Source: Anaerolineales bacterium UBA6055
Lineage (GTDB): Bacteria > Chloroflexota > Anaerolineae > Aggregatilineales > Phototrophicaceae
Reading direction: 5' to 3'
DNA: 64,000 nucleotides
Assembly: GCA_002428985.1 (NCBI GenBank)
Contig: DIYL01000054.1
Location: 310,001 to 374,000 of the forward strand
In this document: piece after piece, positions 44,930-54,482 of the stretch
Layout of the letters: every line of letters begins with the position of its first letter
How positions within the stretch are numbered: position 1 is the first letter of the stretch
Translations under genes and position numbers: made by a program
Notes under the pieces: generated by a model
What the model was told of the DNA's origin: nothing
The model's input: only the letters and a program-made list of their open reading frames with translations
Databases searched by the model: none

Positions 44930-46018
44930 ATGTTTGTTGATGTATATAGCTGGATACAAGATTTTCAGATGGATGCTTTGCGTAAGGGTGACATCCGAAG
45001 ATTACAACTGGTTGAATATCAGTCACAAGCATGGAATTATTTCGAAGCAAATCCTCAACAGAGCCTTCATATATTGCGTCAAGCACGTGACCTTGCTGAA
45101 GAGCTACACGAACCCTGCTGGATGTTGTATTACGACAGCTGGTTAGGTGAATGCCTCAATCTGTATCTAAATGACTTTAAACAAGGGTTGCAACATGCGA
45201 TGCAAACTGTTGTTGAAATTCGTAAGCCTGAATACGCAAAATGTACGATGATCTCACGCGGGTATCGGATTGTTATCGAGTCCTATATCTATAGTGATCC
45301 TGTTGGATATGCCGACAAAATCCGTGAACTCATTGCTTATGCTGATACTGAAATCCCGATTGATTATGATACTTACTGTATTCTGAAAAAGCGCGAATCG
45401 GAGCTTGAGTTTGCACTCGGGCGACTCGATGAGGCAATGCAACTAGCTGTTGACTATTTGCGACGCTCATCAGAGCAAATGGTGACGTTTCATATGATGT
45501 ATGCGTATGAAATGCTTGTACATTATTTGTATCTTCGTGGTGAATACGATAAAGCTCACACACTAATTATTGAAAGTGAAGCGATGGCGCGGAACAATCA
45601 GCGGGTGAGTTTGGTTGCCATTGCGCAGGCTTGGCGCGCATTATTTAGTTTGATTAATGGCGAAGAAGACATTGCTCAATCACTATATCGGGTGGCAACT
45701 CAAAATATGTCACAATTGGGCATGTCAATTTCGTTGTCTTATTATGAAGCGATCTGTTCATATAATGAAAGAATAGGTGATTTACTAACAGCCCTTGCCA
45801 TGCGAGATAAACAGTTTCAATTAATTCAAGGCAAAGGCGGTTATTACTTAGAAACAGAATCCCTACTTAAAAAAGCACGTCTTTTGGGGCGCATCGGCAA
45901 AGACACCAAAGTGACAATTCAACAGGCTCGCCAGATCAGTGATAATATGTTGAAGCCAAAGCAACTACTTGATGAGCTAAAACGGGTTGAAGATGGAGAC
46001 TACTCCGAGACAATCTAA
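44930..46018 (+). CDS. TPR-like helical protein, tandem paralogue 3
   Basis: The 362-residue third copy has HEPCWMLYYDSW, VVEIRKPEYAK, DPVGYADKI, a LLGRIGKDT box and a GDYSE tail. It is closer to copy 1 than to copy 2 at the EIRKPEY site. The ATG at 44930 follows the previous stop by two bases and aligns with the other copies; an in-frame ATG at 44912 lies inside copy 2. It is the last gene of the Hsp90-TPR operon. Confidence 0.7.
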   Translation: MFVDVYSWIQDFQMDALRKGDIRRLQLVEYQSQAWNYFEANPQQSLHILRQARDLAEELHEPCWMLYYDSWLGECLNLYLNDFKQGLQHAMQTVVEIRKPEYAKCTMISRGYRIVIESYIYSDPVGYADKIRELIAYADTEIPIDYDTYCILKKRESELEFALGRLDEAMQLAVDYLRRSSEQMVTFHMMYAYEMLVHYLYLRGEYDKAHTLIIESEAMARNNQRVSLVAIAQAWRALFSLINGEEDIAQSLYRVATQNMSQLGMSISLSYYEAICSYNERIGDLLTALAMRDKQFQLIQGKGGYYLETESLLKKARLLGRIGKDTKVTIQQARQISDNMLKPKQLLDELKRVEDGDYSETI

Positions 46019-46129
46019 TCTACGAAAAAGATTTTTCCTCGTAATTGATCTATTATCTACATTATTTTAATATCTGTTCTGTTGAATTATTGTCTTCTGT
46101 TACATTAACCGTGTTTGAGTGCTTTGAGT

Positions 46130-46158
46130 TTAACACCAAAATTACTTCTTAGTATGTT
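46130..46158 (+). promoter_or_regulatory. Probable sucA promoter
   Basis: TTAACA (46130-46135) and TATGTT (46153-46158) are separated by 17 bases, 65 bases before the ATG, in the 204-base gap after the TPR operon. Confidence 0.4.
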
Positions 46159-46222
46159 ACAATCTTCAACATAGAGTATGTGTGCAAATTGTACATAAAC
46201 GGACTAGTTAGGCGAAAAACAC

Positions 46223-48991
46223 ATGACATTTATACCTGAATTTCACGGACCCAATTCCGCGTATGTGATGGACTTGTACGAGCGATATATGGAATCACCA
46301 GATTCTGTCGATCCTGTCACCCGTCAGTATTTTGATCACTGGACACCTCAACCTGCCTCATCGACAAATGGAGGAGACACATCCTCCACCCAATTTGATA
46401 TGCAAAAAGCGGTTGGCGTGGCAAACTATGCACAATCAATCCGACAACTCGGACATCTTGACGCAGCACTTGACCCCATTGGGCATGACATTAATGGCGA
46501 CCCAGATTTATCGCCATCAGCTCACGGCATTACTGAACAAGACTTGCACGAAATGCCCGCTAGCTTTGTCGGGGAGAACCTCGCACATCTTGGTTCTTCA
46601 TATAATGCGATTCAATATTTGAAAGAAATCTACTGTTCATCAATTGGCTATGATTTTCAACAAGTGCATAGCCCAGAGGAACGGCAATGGTTACGTAACG
46701 TGATTGAGTCGCGGCAATATGCGGTGCAATTTAGCGATGCTGAAAGTCGTGAACTATTAGAACGTCTTACACAGATTGAGACATTTGAGCTTTTCTTACA
46801 ACGTAGCTTCCCAACCAAGTATCGGTTCTCTATTGAGGGCTTGGATATGATGGTGCCGATGTTGGACGAAATCGTGAATGGATCGGTTCAATCCGAGATT
46901 ACAAATGTCGCGATTGGTATGGCACACCGTGGACGCTTAAACGTACTCGCTCATATCATGGCAAAAGACTATCAGCAGATTCTAGCTGATTTTAAAGACC
47001 CGCTTAAATTACAAGAAGCGCGTGATGCGATTGGCTGGACAACCGGTGATGTTAAATATCATAAAGGTGTGGAGCGTAAAGTTACCGATGAAGATGGTGA
47101 AAAATCTGTCACAGTCACGATGCCACCGAATCCAAGTCATCTTGAAGTGATTAACCCAGTAGCAGTTGGGATGGCTCGGGCAATCGGATCAGATGTTTCG
47201 CAAGGTGGTGATGCAAAATTTAACCCCGATGTTACATTACAAGTATTGATTCACGGTGATGCATCATTTGTCGGTCAGGGAATCGTTGCCGAAACATTTA
47301 ATCTGTCGCGCTTACCTGGGTATTGGACAGGGGGAACGATTCATATTATTGCCAATAACCAGATTGGTTTTACGACCCTACCTATTGATGGTCGGAGTAC
47401 CCTCTACGCGAGCGACCTTGCTAAAGGGTTCCGCGTACCAGTGCTACATGTAAATGCTGACGATCCACTCGCTTGTCTAGAAGTTGCGCGAATTGCGTTC
47501 GCCTATCAAGACAAGTTTGAGAAAGATTTCTTAATTGACCTTATTGGTTATCGCCGATATGGTCATAATGAGCTGGATGAACCCGGTTTTACACAACCTC
47601 TCATGTATAACGATGTACGCAAACACAAAACAGCGCGTCAACTTTGGTCACAGAAGTTGATGGATGATGGTATTGCGACTGCGGATGATGCAGACAAACT
47701 GGTACAGAAATATAATGAAAAGCTCCAAGCCATTTTAGATGAAGAAATGAATGAAGACTTGGCTGATCCTATGCCAGAAGTACCACCAAAAGGTATGGCT
47801 TCTGCAACGGAAACATCTGTCGATATGGAACGCCTCTATGATATTAATGATGCGATCGAAGCAGCGTTAGAGGACTTTAACTTCTACTCGACACGTTTCA
47901 AAAAGACGATTTTAGCGCGACGTGAAATTAAAGACCCGAGCCTAAAAACAATTGACTGGGCGAGTGCAGAAGAATTTGCATTTGCAACCATTCTCGAAGA
48001 TGGTATCCCGATTCGTATGACTGGACAAGATATTGAGCGTGGTACATTTAGCCATCGCCATGCGGTTTTACATGATTCCAAATCTGGTGAGACGCGTGTC
48101 CCGCTTCAAATCATCAAACAGGCAAAAGCTGCATTCGAGATTCATAACAGCCCACTATCAGAACAAGCTGCGCTTGGTTTTGAATATGGCTATAATGTTG
48201 CCGCTCCTGAACGCCTTGTGATCTGGGAAGCGCAATATGGCGATTTTGTGAATGGTGCACAGAACATCATTGATGAGTTTATTCTATCCGCCCGTGAGAA
48301 ATGGGGACTAACTCCATCGCTTGTTATGTTGTTGCCGCATGGACATGAGGGGGCAGGTCCTGACCACTCAAGTGCACGACCAGAACGTTTCCTTGCCATG
48401 GCTGCTAAGACGAACTTACGACTTGCAAATGTGACATCGTCGGCACAATATTATCACTTGCTTAGACGACAGGCATTACTATTGAAGAAAGACCCGCTTC
48501 CCCTCGTCATTATGTCGCCAAAGAGCCTCTTGCGTAATCCAAATGTCGCTAGTTCGCTTCTTGACCTCGCGAGTGGACAATTTATGCCAGTTATTGATGA
48601 TGAATATGCTGATCCTGAAAAAGTTGATCGAATTGTATTTGTGAGTGGTAAATTCTATTTTGATCTGATCGATAGTGAATGGCGTGACCAACACAAAAAT
48701 GTCGCAGTGGTTCGTGTGGAGCAACTTTACCCGTTCCCCGCAAAACAATTGGGTGAAATCATTGAGCGATACAAGAATGTCAAGCGAATTGTGTGGGCAC
48801 AAGAAGAACCCAAGAATATGGGAGGCTGGGACTTCATGAATTATCGCCTCAAGAAATTGGTGGGGATGGATTTGCCTGTCAATTATGTTGGTCGTCGCCG
48901 TAGTTCGAGTCCCGCAGAAGGCTCAAGAACAGCACATAATGTCAATCAGGGCATGATTACTGAATATGCGTTTAATTGGAAATTTGACTAA
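46223..48991 (+). CDS. sucA: 2-oxoglutarate dehydrogenase E1 component
   Basis: This is a 922-residue thiamine-diphosphate enzyme. The N-terminus PEFHGPNSAYVMDLYERYMESP is the OdhA/SucA lead peptide that docks E2. The body has IGMAHRGRLNVLAH near 232-245, HGDASFVGQGIVAETFNLS near 345-363 and LIGYRRYGHNELDEP near 440-454. The pyrimidine-domain LLPHGHEGAGPDHSSARPERFL and the E1-specific end LYPFPAKQL are also present. Length matches SucA (about 930). It decarboxylates 2-oxoglutarate in the TCA cycle and passes the succinyl group to the E2 encoded 14 bases downstream. The E3 lipoamide dehydrogenase is not in this window. Confidence 0.96.
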   Translation: MTFIPEFHGPNSAYVMDLYERYMESPDSVDPVTRQYFDHWTPQPASSTNGGDTSSTQFDMQKAVGVANYAQSIRQLGHLDAALDPIGHDINGDPDLSPSAHGITEQDLHEMPASFVGENLAHLGSSYNAIQYLKEIYCSSIGYDFQQVHSPEERQWLRNVIESRQYAVQFSDAESRELLERLTQIETFELFLQRSFPTKYRFSIEGLDMMVPMLDEIVNGSVQSEITNVAIGMAHRGRLNVLAHIMAKDYQQILADFKDPLKLQEARDAIGWTTGDVKYHKGVERKVTDEDGEKSVTVTMPPNPSHLEVINPVAVGMARAIGSDVSQGGDAKFNPDVTLQVLIHGDASFVGQGIVAETFNLSRLPGYWTGGTIHIIANNQIGFTTLPIDGRSTLYASDLAKGFRVPVLHVNADDPLACLEVARIAFAYQDKFEKDFLIDLIGYRRYGHNELDEPGFTQPLMYNDVRKHKTARQLWSQKLMDDGIATADDADKLVQKYNEKLQAILDEEMNEDLADPMPEVPPKGMASATETSVDMERLYDINDAIEAALEDFNFYSTRFKKTILARREIKDPSLKTIDWASAEEFAFATILEDGIPIRMTGQDIERGTFSHRHAVLHDSKSGETRVPLQIIKQAKAAFEIHNSPLSEQAALGFEYGYNVAAPERLVIWEAQYGDFVNGAQNIIDEFILSAREKWGLTPSLVMLLPHGHEGAGPDHSSARPERFLAMAAKTNLRLANVTSSAQYYHLLRRQALLLKKDPLPLVIMSPKSLLRNPNVASSLLDLASGQFMPVIDDEYADPEKVDRIVFVSGKFYFDLIDSEWRDQHKNVAVVRVEQLYPFPAKQLGEIIERYKNVKRIVWAQEEPKNMGGWDFMNYRLKKLVGMDLPVNYVGRRRSSSPAEGSRTAHNVNQGMITEYAFNWKFD

Positions 48992-49005
48992 GAGGGAGAT
49001 GTTTG

Positions 49006-50250
49006 ATGGCAAATGTAAATATTGTCGTACCCGAATTAAGTGAATCTGTAGTAGAAGCAACTGTAGCTGAATGGCTGGTTGGTGTTGGGGATGCAGTCAA
49101 TGTTGGTGATATATTGGTTGTTCTTGAAACTGACAAAGTCAATCTTGAGGTAGCTGCAGAACAAGCCGGAACAATTACTGAAATCATCGCTGGCGAAGAA
49201 GAAGATGTGAACGCTGGGGCAGTTCTTGGTGTGATGGATGCGAGTGGAGAAGTACCTGCACCTGTTGCAACGCCCACACAAGCACCTCAACAGCAGGCAC
49301 AACCCCAACCACAAGCTGTCGCGACTGCCAGTGCAAGTGATGGGCAAAAAGTGACACCAGTTGCTCAACGGGTTGCCAGTGCAAATAATGTAGACTTGAG
49401 CAAAGTCGCTCCATCCGATGGTAGTAAAATCACCAAAGACGATGTTGAGCAATTCATTGCAAACCAGAATAAACCTGCACCTGCGCCAAAGCCTGCCGCA
49501 CAAAATAGACAAGTCTCACCATTTCCATCATTGGTCGATCCAACAGTTGGGCGCCGTGAGGAACGTATTAAGTTGTCGCGCCGTCGTCGTACAATTGCGA
49601 CGCGCTTAGTCGAGGCACAATCCACCGCTGCCATGTTGACGACCTTCAACGAGATCGATATGAAACCCGTGATGGACATCCGCAAGAAGCACAAAGAACG
49701 CTTCCGTGAGACGCATGGTGTCGGCCTTGGTTTTACGTCTTTCTTCGTAAAGGCTGTCGTTGGTGCACTTAAAGCCTTCCCATATTTGAATGCGGAAATT
49801 GATGATAAAGAAGTCATCCTCAAAAAATACTATGATATCGGGATTGCGATTGGTGCAGAAGAAGGCTTAGTTGTTCCTGTTATTCGTGATTGTGATCGCC
49901 TAAGCTTTGCAGGTATCGAAAGTCAAGTTAAAGAATATGCGATTGCATCTAATGACGGGACACTCTCACTTGATGCGCTGCGCGGTGGAACATTCACCAT
50001 CACAAATGGGGGAGTCTTCGGTTCGATGATGAGCACCCCAATTTTGAACCCGCCACAAGTTGGTATCCTCGGCTTGCATGGGATTAAAGAACGTCCAGTC
50101 GTGATTGATGGTGAAATCACAGTACGCCCGATGATGTACGTCGCATTGACTTATGACCACCGAATTGTCGATGGACGCGAATCCGTACAATTCCTAGTCA
50201 AAGTCAAAGAACTGATCGAAGACCCTGAACGCCTCCTCATCGAAGGCTAA
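49006..50250 (+). CDS. sucB: 2-oxoglutarate dehydrogenase E2, dihydrolipoyllysine succinyltransferase
   Basis: The 414-residue protein has a lipoyl domain with ETDKVNLEV (modified Lys 44), a Q/A/P-rich linker, the E3-binding domain TPVAQRVASANNVDLSKV (about 117-134), a second A/P-rich linker, and the catalytic domain ending in YDHRIVDGRE with the active His and Asp. These features identify the succinyl (SucB) type. The ATG at 49006 follows AGGGAG; a TTG three bases earlier is not needed. It is co-transcribed with sucA and followed by a clear terminator. Confidence 0.95.
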   Translation: MANVNIVVPELSESVVEATVAEWLVGVGDAVNVGDILVVLETDKVNLEVAAEQAGTITEIIAGEEEDVNAGAVLGVMDASGEVPAPVATPTQAPQQQAQPQPQAVATASASDGQKVTPVAQRVASANNVDLSKVAPSDGSKITKDDVEQFIANQNKPAPAPKPAAQNRQVSPFPSLVDPTVGRREERIKLSRRRRTIATRLVEAQSTAAMLTTFNEIDMKPVMDIRKKHKERFRETHGVGLGFTSFFVKAVVGALKAFPYLNAEIDDKEVILKKYYDIGIAIGAEEGLVVPVIRDCDRLSFAGIESQVKEYAIASNDGTLSLDALRGGTFTITNGGVFGSMMSTPILNPPQVGILGLHGIKERPVVIDGEITVRPMMYVALTYDHRIVDGRESVQFLVKVKELIEDPERLLIEG

Positions 50251-50267
50251 CTATAATAACAAATTCT

Positions 50268-50293
50268 GGGGTGAATATCGTTTCGCCCCTTTT
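50268..50293 (+). terminator. Intrinsic terminator of sucAB
   Basis: GGGGTGAA (50268-50275) pairs with TTCGCCCC (50282-50289, one T-G pair) around TATCGT, followed by TTTT. Confidence 0.85.
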
Positions 50294-50384
50294 CAATTCC
50301 CTCCTAAAAATTGATTTTATGACCTCTTGTGAACCCTTTGTGTGTTCTGTAAAATAATGTTGTCGGCACACAGAGGACATCATT

Positions 50385-51611
50385 ATGCCAATCGAAATCA
50401 ACTACTTTGCATGGGAACAATGGAAGTCAGAATATAACGGATTTCCACGTTTTCGCCACTTTTTAGACGCAGGATTCAATAACCGTATCGTAAATGGACT
50501 CTGTGTTGCGCGTTTATATACAGGTTTAGTTAACTATGAGTTGTTAGCTGAATCATCATCACACCCGATTTCGATGATTCTAAAAATAAGTTGGTTGTCT
50601 GACCTTGAAATCCAATGGGATATTAAATCAATTGACCCAGAACATGCTGAACAATTTCATCAATTGCTTGATACACTACCCAATCCAATTCCAGCAGATA
50701 TAGATATATTCCCGTCTGAAAAAGATAGAGAGACAGCTGACTACTACCTTCAGTTATCAGAGCGATACAACGCCAAAATATTTGACAGTGGCTGGGGATA
50801 CTTAAATTTTATGTTTGAGAATACAAGAGATTATCAACTGTGGAAATTGAAATCTATTCATATTATTAACCTGTGTGAACAGTTGACTGGCAACAAGACT
50901 TTGCTCAAGTTCAAAGTCGAGGATCAAATTGAAGTTTATAAGAATTCCTTTCACAAAAAACTAAAAAGTATCAAATACAACAAGCGGAAAGAACCAAAAT
51001 ATATTGACAATTGGCACCGTCTTCATGTTTATCGACGGCTTTTTGATGAATTTCCTGATAGTGAAATTTCAAACGACTACACCATACAACTTGATTATCG
51101 TCATTATTTACCATCATTTCTGTGGTTAATTGCTTTCCAGCACGAGACCATAGATACAATGACAGTCTTTAAGAGAATTGGGAAAACGCATTTAGTCACT
51201 TGGGATCAAGACGAACAAGACGCACTCCGCGAATACTTCACCGCACTCTGGAATTACGTTCTGACATACTATCCGCCCTTGGGCATGAATGCCTATACTT
51301 TTGTTCACGGTGTTGGACTCACTGGTTTAGACGTGACTGACTATATCAAACAGTGGAAAGCCTGGCTTGATGATATATCCGCGTCGCGTCATCTGGCAGG
51401 GTATGTGCGGAGCTTGTATGAATATTACGTTAAAAATAGTTTGAGTACGTTCGATACAGTCCCAATGATTCTTCGTCGTTGGTTGCGTGAAATAGGTGCT
51501 GGTGATTATTTTCTCAAACGCTATATGGAATACGAGGGCGTACGCCCGTTTGCCGATGAATACGCTGAAGCCAGTGATAAGCTCAGTTTAATGATAAACG
51601 GTGGATTATAA
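50385..51611 (+). CDS. Hypothetical protein
   Basis: The 408-residue protein has no signal peptide, membrane helix or recognised motif. It is rich in Trp and Tyr (SWLSDLEIQWDIK, FDSGWGYLNF, QLDYRHYLPSFLW) and mixed alpha/beta in character. The ATG has a good AGAGGA site, and the frame is clean and long, so it is a real gene. It stands alone between sucB and the second ABC operon, which gives no functional hint. Confidence 0.65.
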   Translation: MPIEINYFAWEQWKSEYNGFPRFRHFLDAGFNNRIVNGLCVARLYTGLVNYELLAESSSHPISMILKISWLSDLEIQWDIKSIDPEHAEQFHQLLDTLPNPIPADIDIFPSEKDRETADYYLQLSERYNAKIFDSGWGYLNFMFENTRDYQLWKLKSIHIINLCEQLTGNKTLLKFKVEDQIEVYKNSFHKKLKSIKYNKRKEPKYIDNWHRLHVYRRLFDEFPDSEISNDYTIQLDYRHYLPSFLWLIAFQHETIDTMTVFKRIGKTHLVTWDQDEQDALREYFTALWNYVLTYYPPLGMNAYTFVHGVGLTGLDVTDYIKQWKAWLDDISASRHLAGYVRSLYEYYVKNSLSTFDTVPMILRRWLREIGAGDYFLKRYMEYEGVRPFADEYAEASDKLSLMINGGL

Positions 51612-51656
51612 TGGGCGAAAATTGCTGACAAATGTCCAGTATTGCTTAACCTTACA

Positions 51657-51685
51657 TTGCAGACTGTAATGGTTTTCGATATAAT
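51657..51685 (+). promoter_or_regulatory. Promoter of the second ABC operon
   Basis: TTGCAG (51657-51662) and a perfect TATAAT (51680-51685) are 17 bases apart, 50 bases before the binding-protein ATG. Confidence 0.55.
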
Positions 51686-51735
51686 TTCATTTTGTAGATA
51701 CAAATCTATTTTATTCATATTAAAGGAGCTATTTT

Positions 51736-53307
51736 ATGAACCAATTTAAACGTGCGATGGTTGTAATCGCATTGTTGGTTTTGGCTGTTGGCGCATTTGG
51801 TGTTGCCGCACAAGACGAAACAGTTCTTGTTATCGGTCATGCCGAAAGCACTGACTCACTCGATCCTGCAAACGGATTCACCCAAACCACAGGTATTGTC
51901 AATCGTGCGACCTATAGCACATTGGTAACATTCCCTGATCTAGATGCAAGTGAAATTCTCCCAATGCTCGCAGACAGCTGGGAAATCAGTGAAGATGGTC
52001 TAACTTACACCTTCATGTTGAATGAAGACGCAACATTCTGGAATGGTGATGACATCGATAGTGATGATGTCGTATTCTCAGTAGAACGCCTCCAAAACCT
52101 CAATGGTAACCCATCCTTCCTCGCTGACAACATCGCATCTGTTGTTGCAATTGATGAAAACACTGTTGAATTTACATTGACTGATGCACGTCCATCTTTC
52201 CTTGCTGAATTGACCAACTATGCGTTCAGTGTCACCCATGCTGACCTCATCCGTGAAAACGGTGGTACAGCTGATGCTGAAAGTGATACTGCCGAAGATT
52301 TCTTGAATGGCGTATCAGCAGGGTCTGGTCCATATATTCTTGAAGCATGGGAACCACAAGTTGAAACCGTTTTGGTTCGCAATACAAACTACTGGGGTGA
52401 ACAACCTTACTTCGACCGTGTGATCATCACCAATATCCCAGAAGCTGCAACCCAAAAAGTTGCATTGGAAAGTGGTGATATTGACATTGCGTTGGATATG
52501 AGTGCTGACCAAATGGCTGACCTCACAGAAAATCCCGATATCGAAGTTTATCGCCAAACCAGCACATACACTCACTTTGTATTGATGAACCAAGATCCTG
52601 AAATCGGTGGTCCATTCAGTGATCCGACTGTTCAATTGGCTGTACGTTACGCTCTCGATTACGAAGGCTACAAAGTACTCTGGGGTGGTGTTACACCAGG
52701 TACAAACCTAACTGTTGGTCTACAAGGGTATTTCGGTGAAGACCAAGCATTCACCCGCGATCTTGATCGCGCAATGGAACTCTTGGCAGAAGCTGGCTAT
52801 CCAGATGGTATTGATGTAACCCTACAATACCCTGACTTCTCATGGCAAGGTGTTAACATGAACACTAATGCTCAGAAGATTCAATCTGATCTAGCAGAAG
52901 CTGGTATCAATGTGACACTCGAACCTGGTGAACTCCAAGTATCACTCGAACAATATCGTAACGGTGATCAAGGTTTTGCTTACTGGTTCTGGGGTCCCGA
53001 TATTCTTGATCCATTGGACTTCTTAAGCTTCTTGCCTGGTGGTAAAGTTGCTGAAGAACGCACCAACTGGTTCTTTGATGATGCACCTGAAGAAATTCAA
53101 GAACTCATCAACATGGCAAACAACGAAAGTGATACCGAAACACGTTTGGAAATCTTCGCTCAATTGCAAGAATTCCAACAACAAAATGGTCCATATGCAC
53201 CATTCAATGTTCCAGACCTACAAACCGCATATCTCTCAACTGTCCAAGGATATGTATTCCATCCAGCATGGACACTCGACGTTTCAATCTTGAGTCGCGC
53301 TGAATAA
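51736..53307 (+). CDS. Dipeptide/oligopeptide-type ABC transporter substrate-binding protein
   Basis: The 523-residue exported SBP family 5 protein has a signal peptide at 1-25 (FGVAA-Q). DSLDPANGF near 38, DSWEISEDGLTYTFMLNED near 77-95, the VRYALDYEGY signature near 303-312, and a QLQEFQQQNGPYAPF end complete the fold. AAAGGAG precedes the ATG. It is a paralogue of the binding protein at 17970 but not a close copy, so the ligand probably differs. A terminator-like hairpin separates it from its permeases. Confidence 0.92.
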   Translation: MNQFKRAMVVIALLVLAVGAFGVAAQDETVLVIGHAESTDSLDPANGFTQTTGIVNRATYSTLVTFPDLDASEILPMLADSWEISEDGLTYTFMLNEDATFWNGDDIDSDDVVFSVERLQNLNGNPSFLADNIASVVAIDENTVEFTLTDARPSFLAELTNYAFSVTHADLIRENGGTADAESDTAEDFLNGVSAGSGPYILEAWEPQVETVLVRNTNYWGEQPYFDRVIITNIPEAATQKVALESGDIDIALDMSADQMADLTENPDIEVYRQTSTYTHFVLMNQDPEIGGPFSDPTVQLAVRYALDYEGYKVLWGGVTPGTNLTVGLQGYFGEDQAFTRDLDRAMELLAEAGYPDGIDVTLQYPDFSWQGVNMNTNAQKIQSDLAEAGINVTLEPGELQVSLEQYRNGDQGFAYWFWGPDILDPLDFLSFLPGGKVAEERTNWFFDDAPEEIQELINMANNESDTETRLEIFAQLQEFQQQNGPYAPFNVPDLQTAYLSTVQGYVFHPAWTLDVSILSRAE

Positions 53308-53329
53308 GTCTGTTTCATAAAAATATGAG

Positions 53330-53364
53330 TATAGAGGTAGGCATTCGCTTGCCTCTATATTTTG
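53330..53364 (+). terminator. Hairpin between binding protein and permease genes
   Basis: A 13-bp stem with two wobbles, TATAGAGGTAGGC (53330-53342) with GCTTGCCTCTATA (53347-53359) and loop ATTC, is followed by TTTTG. It probably reduces read-through into the permeases. Confidence 0.8.
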
Positions 53365-53459
53365 TTATTGTCATGAAACATTATTCGTATATTTTGTGAC
53401 TTAGTGGTACACTACAGTCTGTTAGCTATTTTTAGCAAAACACCTGATGGTCAGTTGTT

Positions 53460-54482
53460 ATGAATTTTCTGAGTTATTTAATCCGTCGCATTCTATTTGT
53501 CATCCCACTACTATTTGGCATTACCATAGTAGCTTTTTTGATTGCCAATGCTGTTCCAGCTGACCCTATCAATGCAAATCTCCCAACAAATGCACTCAAC
53601 AATGAAGAGATGGTACAAGCCTTTCGTGAAAAGTGGGGTCTAGATAAACCACTACACGAACAGTACTTAACATATCTCGGCAATTTATTGCGTGGGGATA
53701 TGGGTGTATCTATCAAAACCCGAAATCCGATTACTGAAGATATTGCACAATTCCTGCCTGCAACAATCGAGTTAGCTACACTAGGTATTGTGTTTGGAAC
53801 ATTCCTTGGTGTGGGACTTGGGGTGATTTCTGCTATATGGAAAAATACAATTTTTGATTACTCCGCGCGTATTGTCGCGTTAATTGGGGTGAGTTTCCCA
53901 GTTTTCTTGTTGGCGTTGGTTGGTTTGACTGTACTTTATGCTGATTGGGGTATTGTGGCTGGACCCGGGCGATTAAATGTTCGTTTACCTGATCCCCCCT
54001 TGGTAACCGGTATGTTTACTGTAGATGCATTACTTGCGGGACAATGGAATATTTTCTGGAATGCTTTATCTCATCTTATATTGCCTGCGCTTACACTTGC
54101 ATTATACATTAGTGGAATTATTTCCCGTATCACACGCTCTTCCTTATTAGAAGTGCTTGGTATGGATTATATGCGGACTGCACGCGCAAAAGGATTCCGC
54201 GAACGTTATGTAATTAATTTTCACGGCCTTCGTAATGCGTTGATTCCCGTTGTCACAGTTATTGGATTATCATATGGTAACTTGCTTGTTGGTTCGATTC
54301 TGATTGAATCTATTTTTGCATATCCCGGAATTGGTCGATATATGTTCCGTGCTTCGACCTCGCAGGATTTCCCTGCTATCATGGGTGTGAGTTTATTAAT
54401 TGCTGTTATTTATGTTGGAGTGAATTTTGTCGTCGATATCCTCTATTACTTCCTCGACCCCCGAATCCGAGTGGGAGAATAA
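53460..54482 (+). CDS. ABC transporter permease, DppB type
   Basis: The 340-residue permease of normal family length opens with LIRRILFVIPLLFGITIVAF. The family YLGNLLRGDMGVSIKTRNP loop lies near 70-88, and the EAA cytoplasmic loop reads DYMRTARAKGFRERYV near 237-252. There are six helices, ending in DILYYFLDPRIR. Unlike the DppB-like protein at 19795 it has no insert after the first helix. It overlaps the next gene by 56 bases. Confidence 0.92.
   Translation: MNFLSYLIRRILFVIPLLFGITIVAFLIANAVPADPINANLPTNALNNEEMVQAFREKWGLDKPLHEQYLTYLGNLLRGDMGVSIKTRNPITEDIAQFLPATIELATLGIVFGTFLGVGLGVISAIWKNTIFDYSARIVALIGVSFPVFLLALVGLTVLYADWGIVAGPGRLNVRLPDPPLVTGMFTVDALLAGQWNIFWNALSHLILPALTLALYISGIISRITRSSLLEVLGMDYMRTARAKGFRERYVINFHGLRNALIPVVTVIGLSYGNLLVGSILIESIFAYPGIGRYMFRASTSQDFPAIMGVSLLIAVIYVGVNFVVDILYYFLDPRIRVGE

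Noticed and set aside
49036..49823. Long minus-strand frames opposite sucB
   Set aside because: They are shadows of the strongly biased A/P/Q-rich linkers and catalytic domain of sucB.
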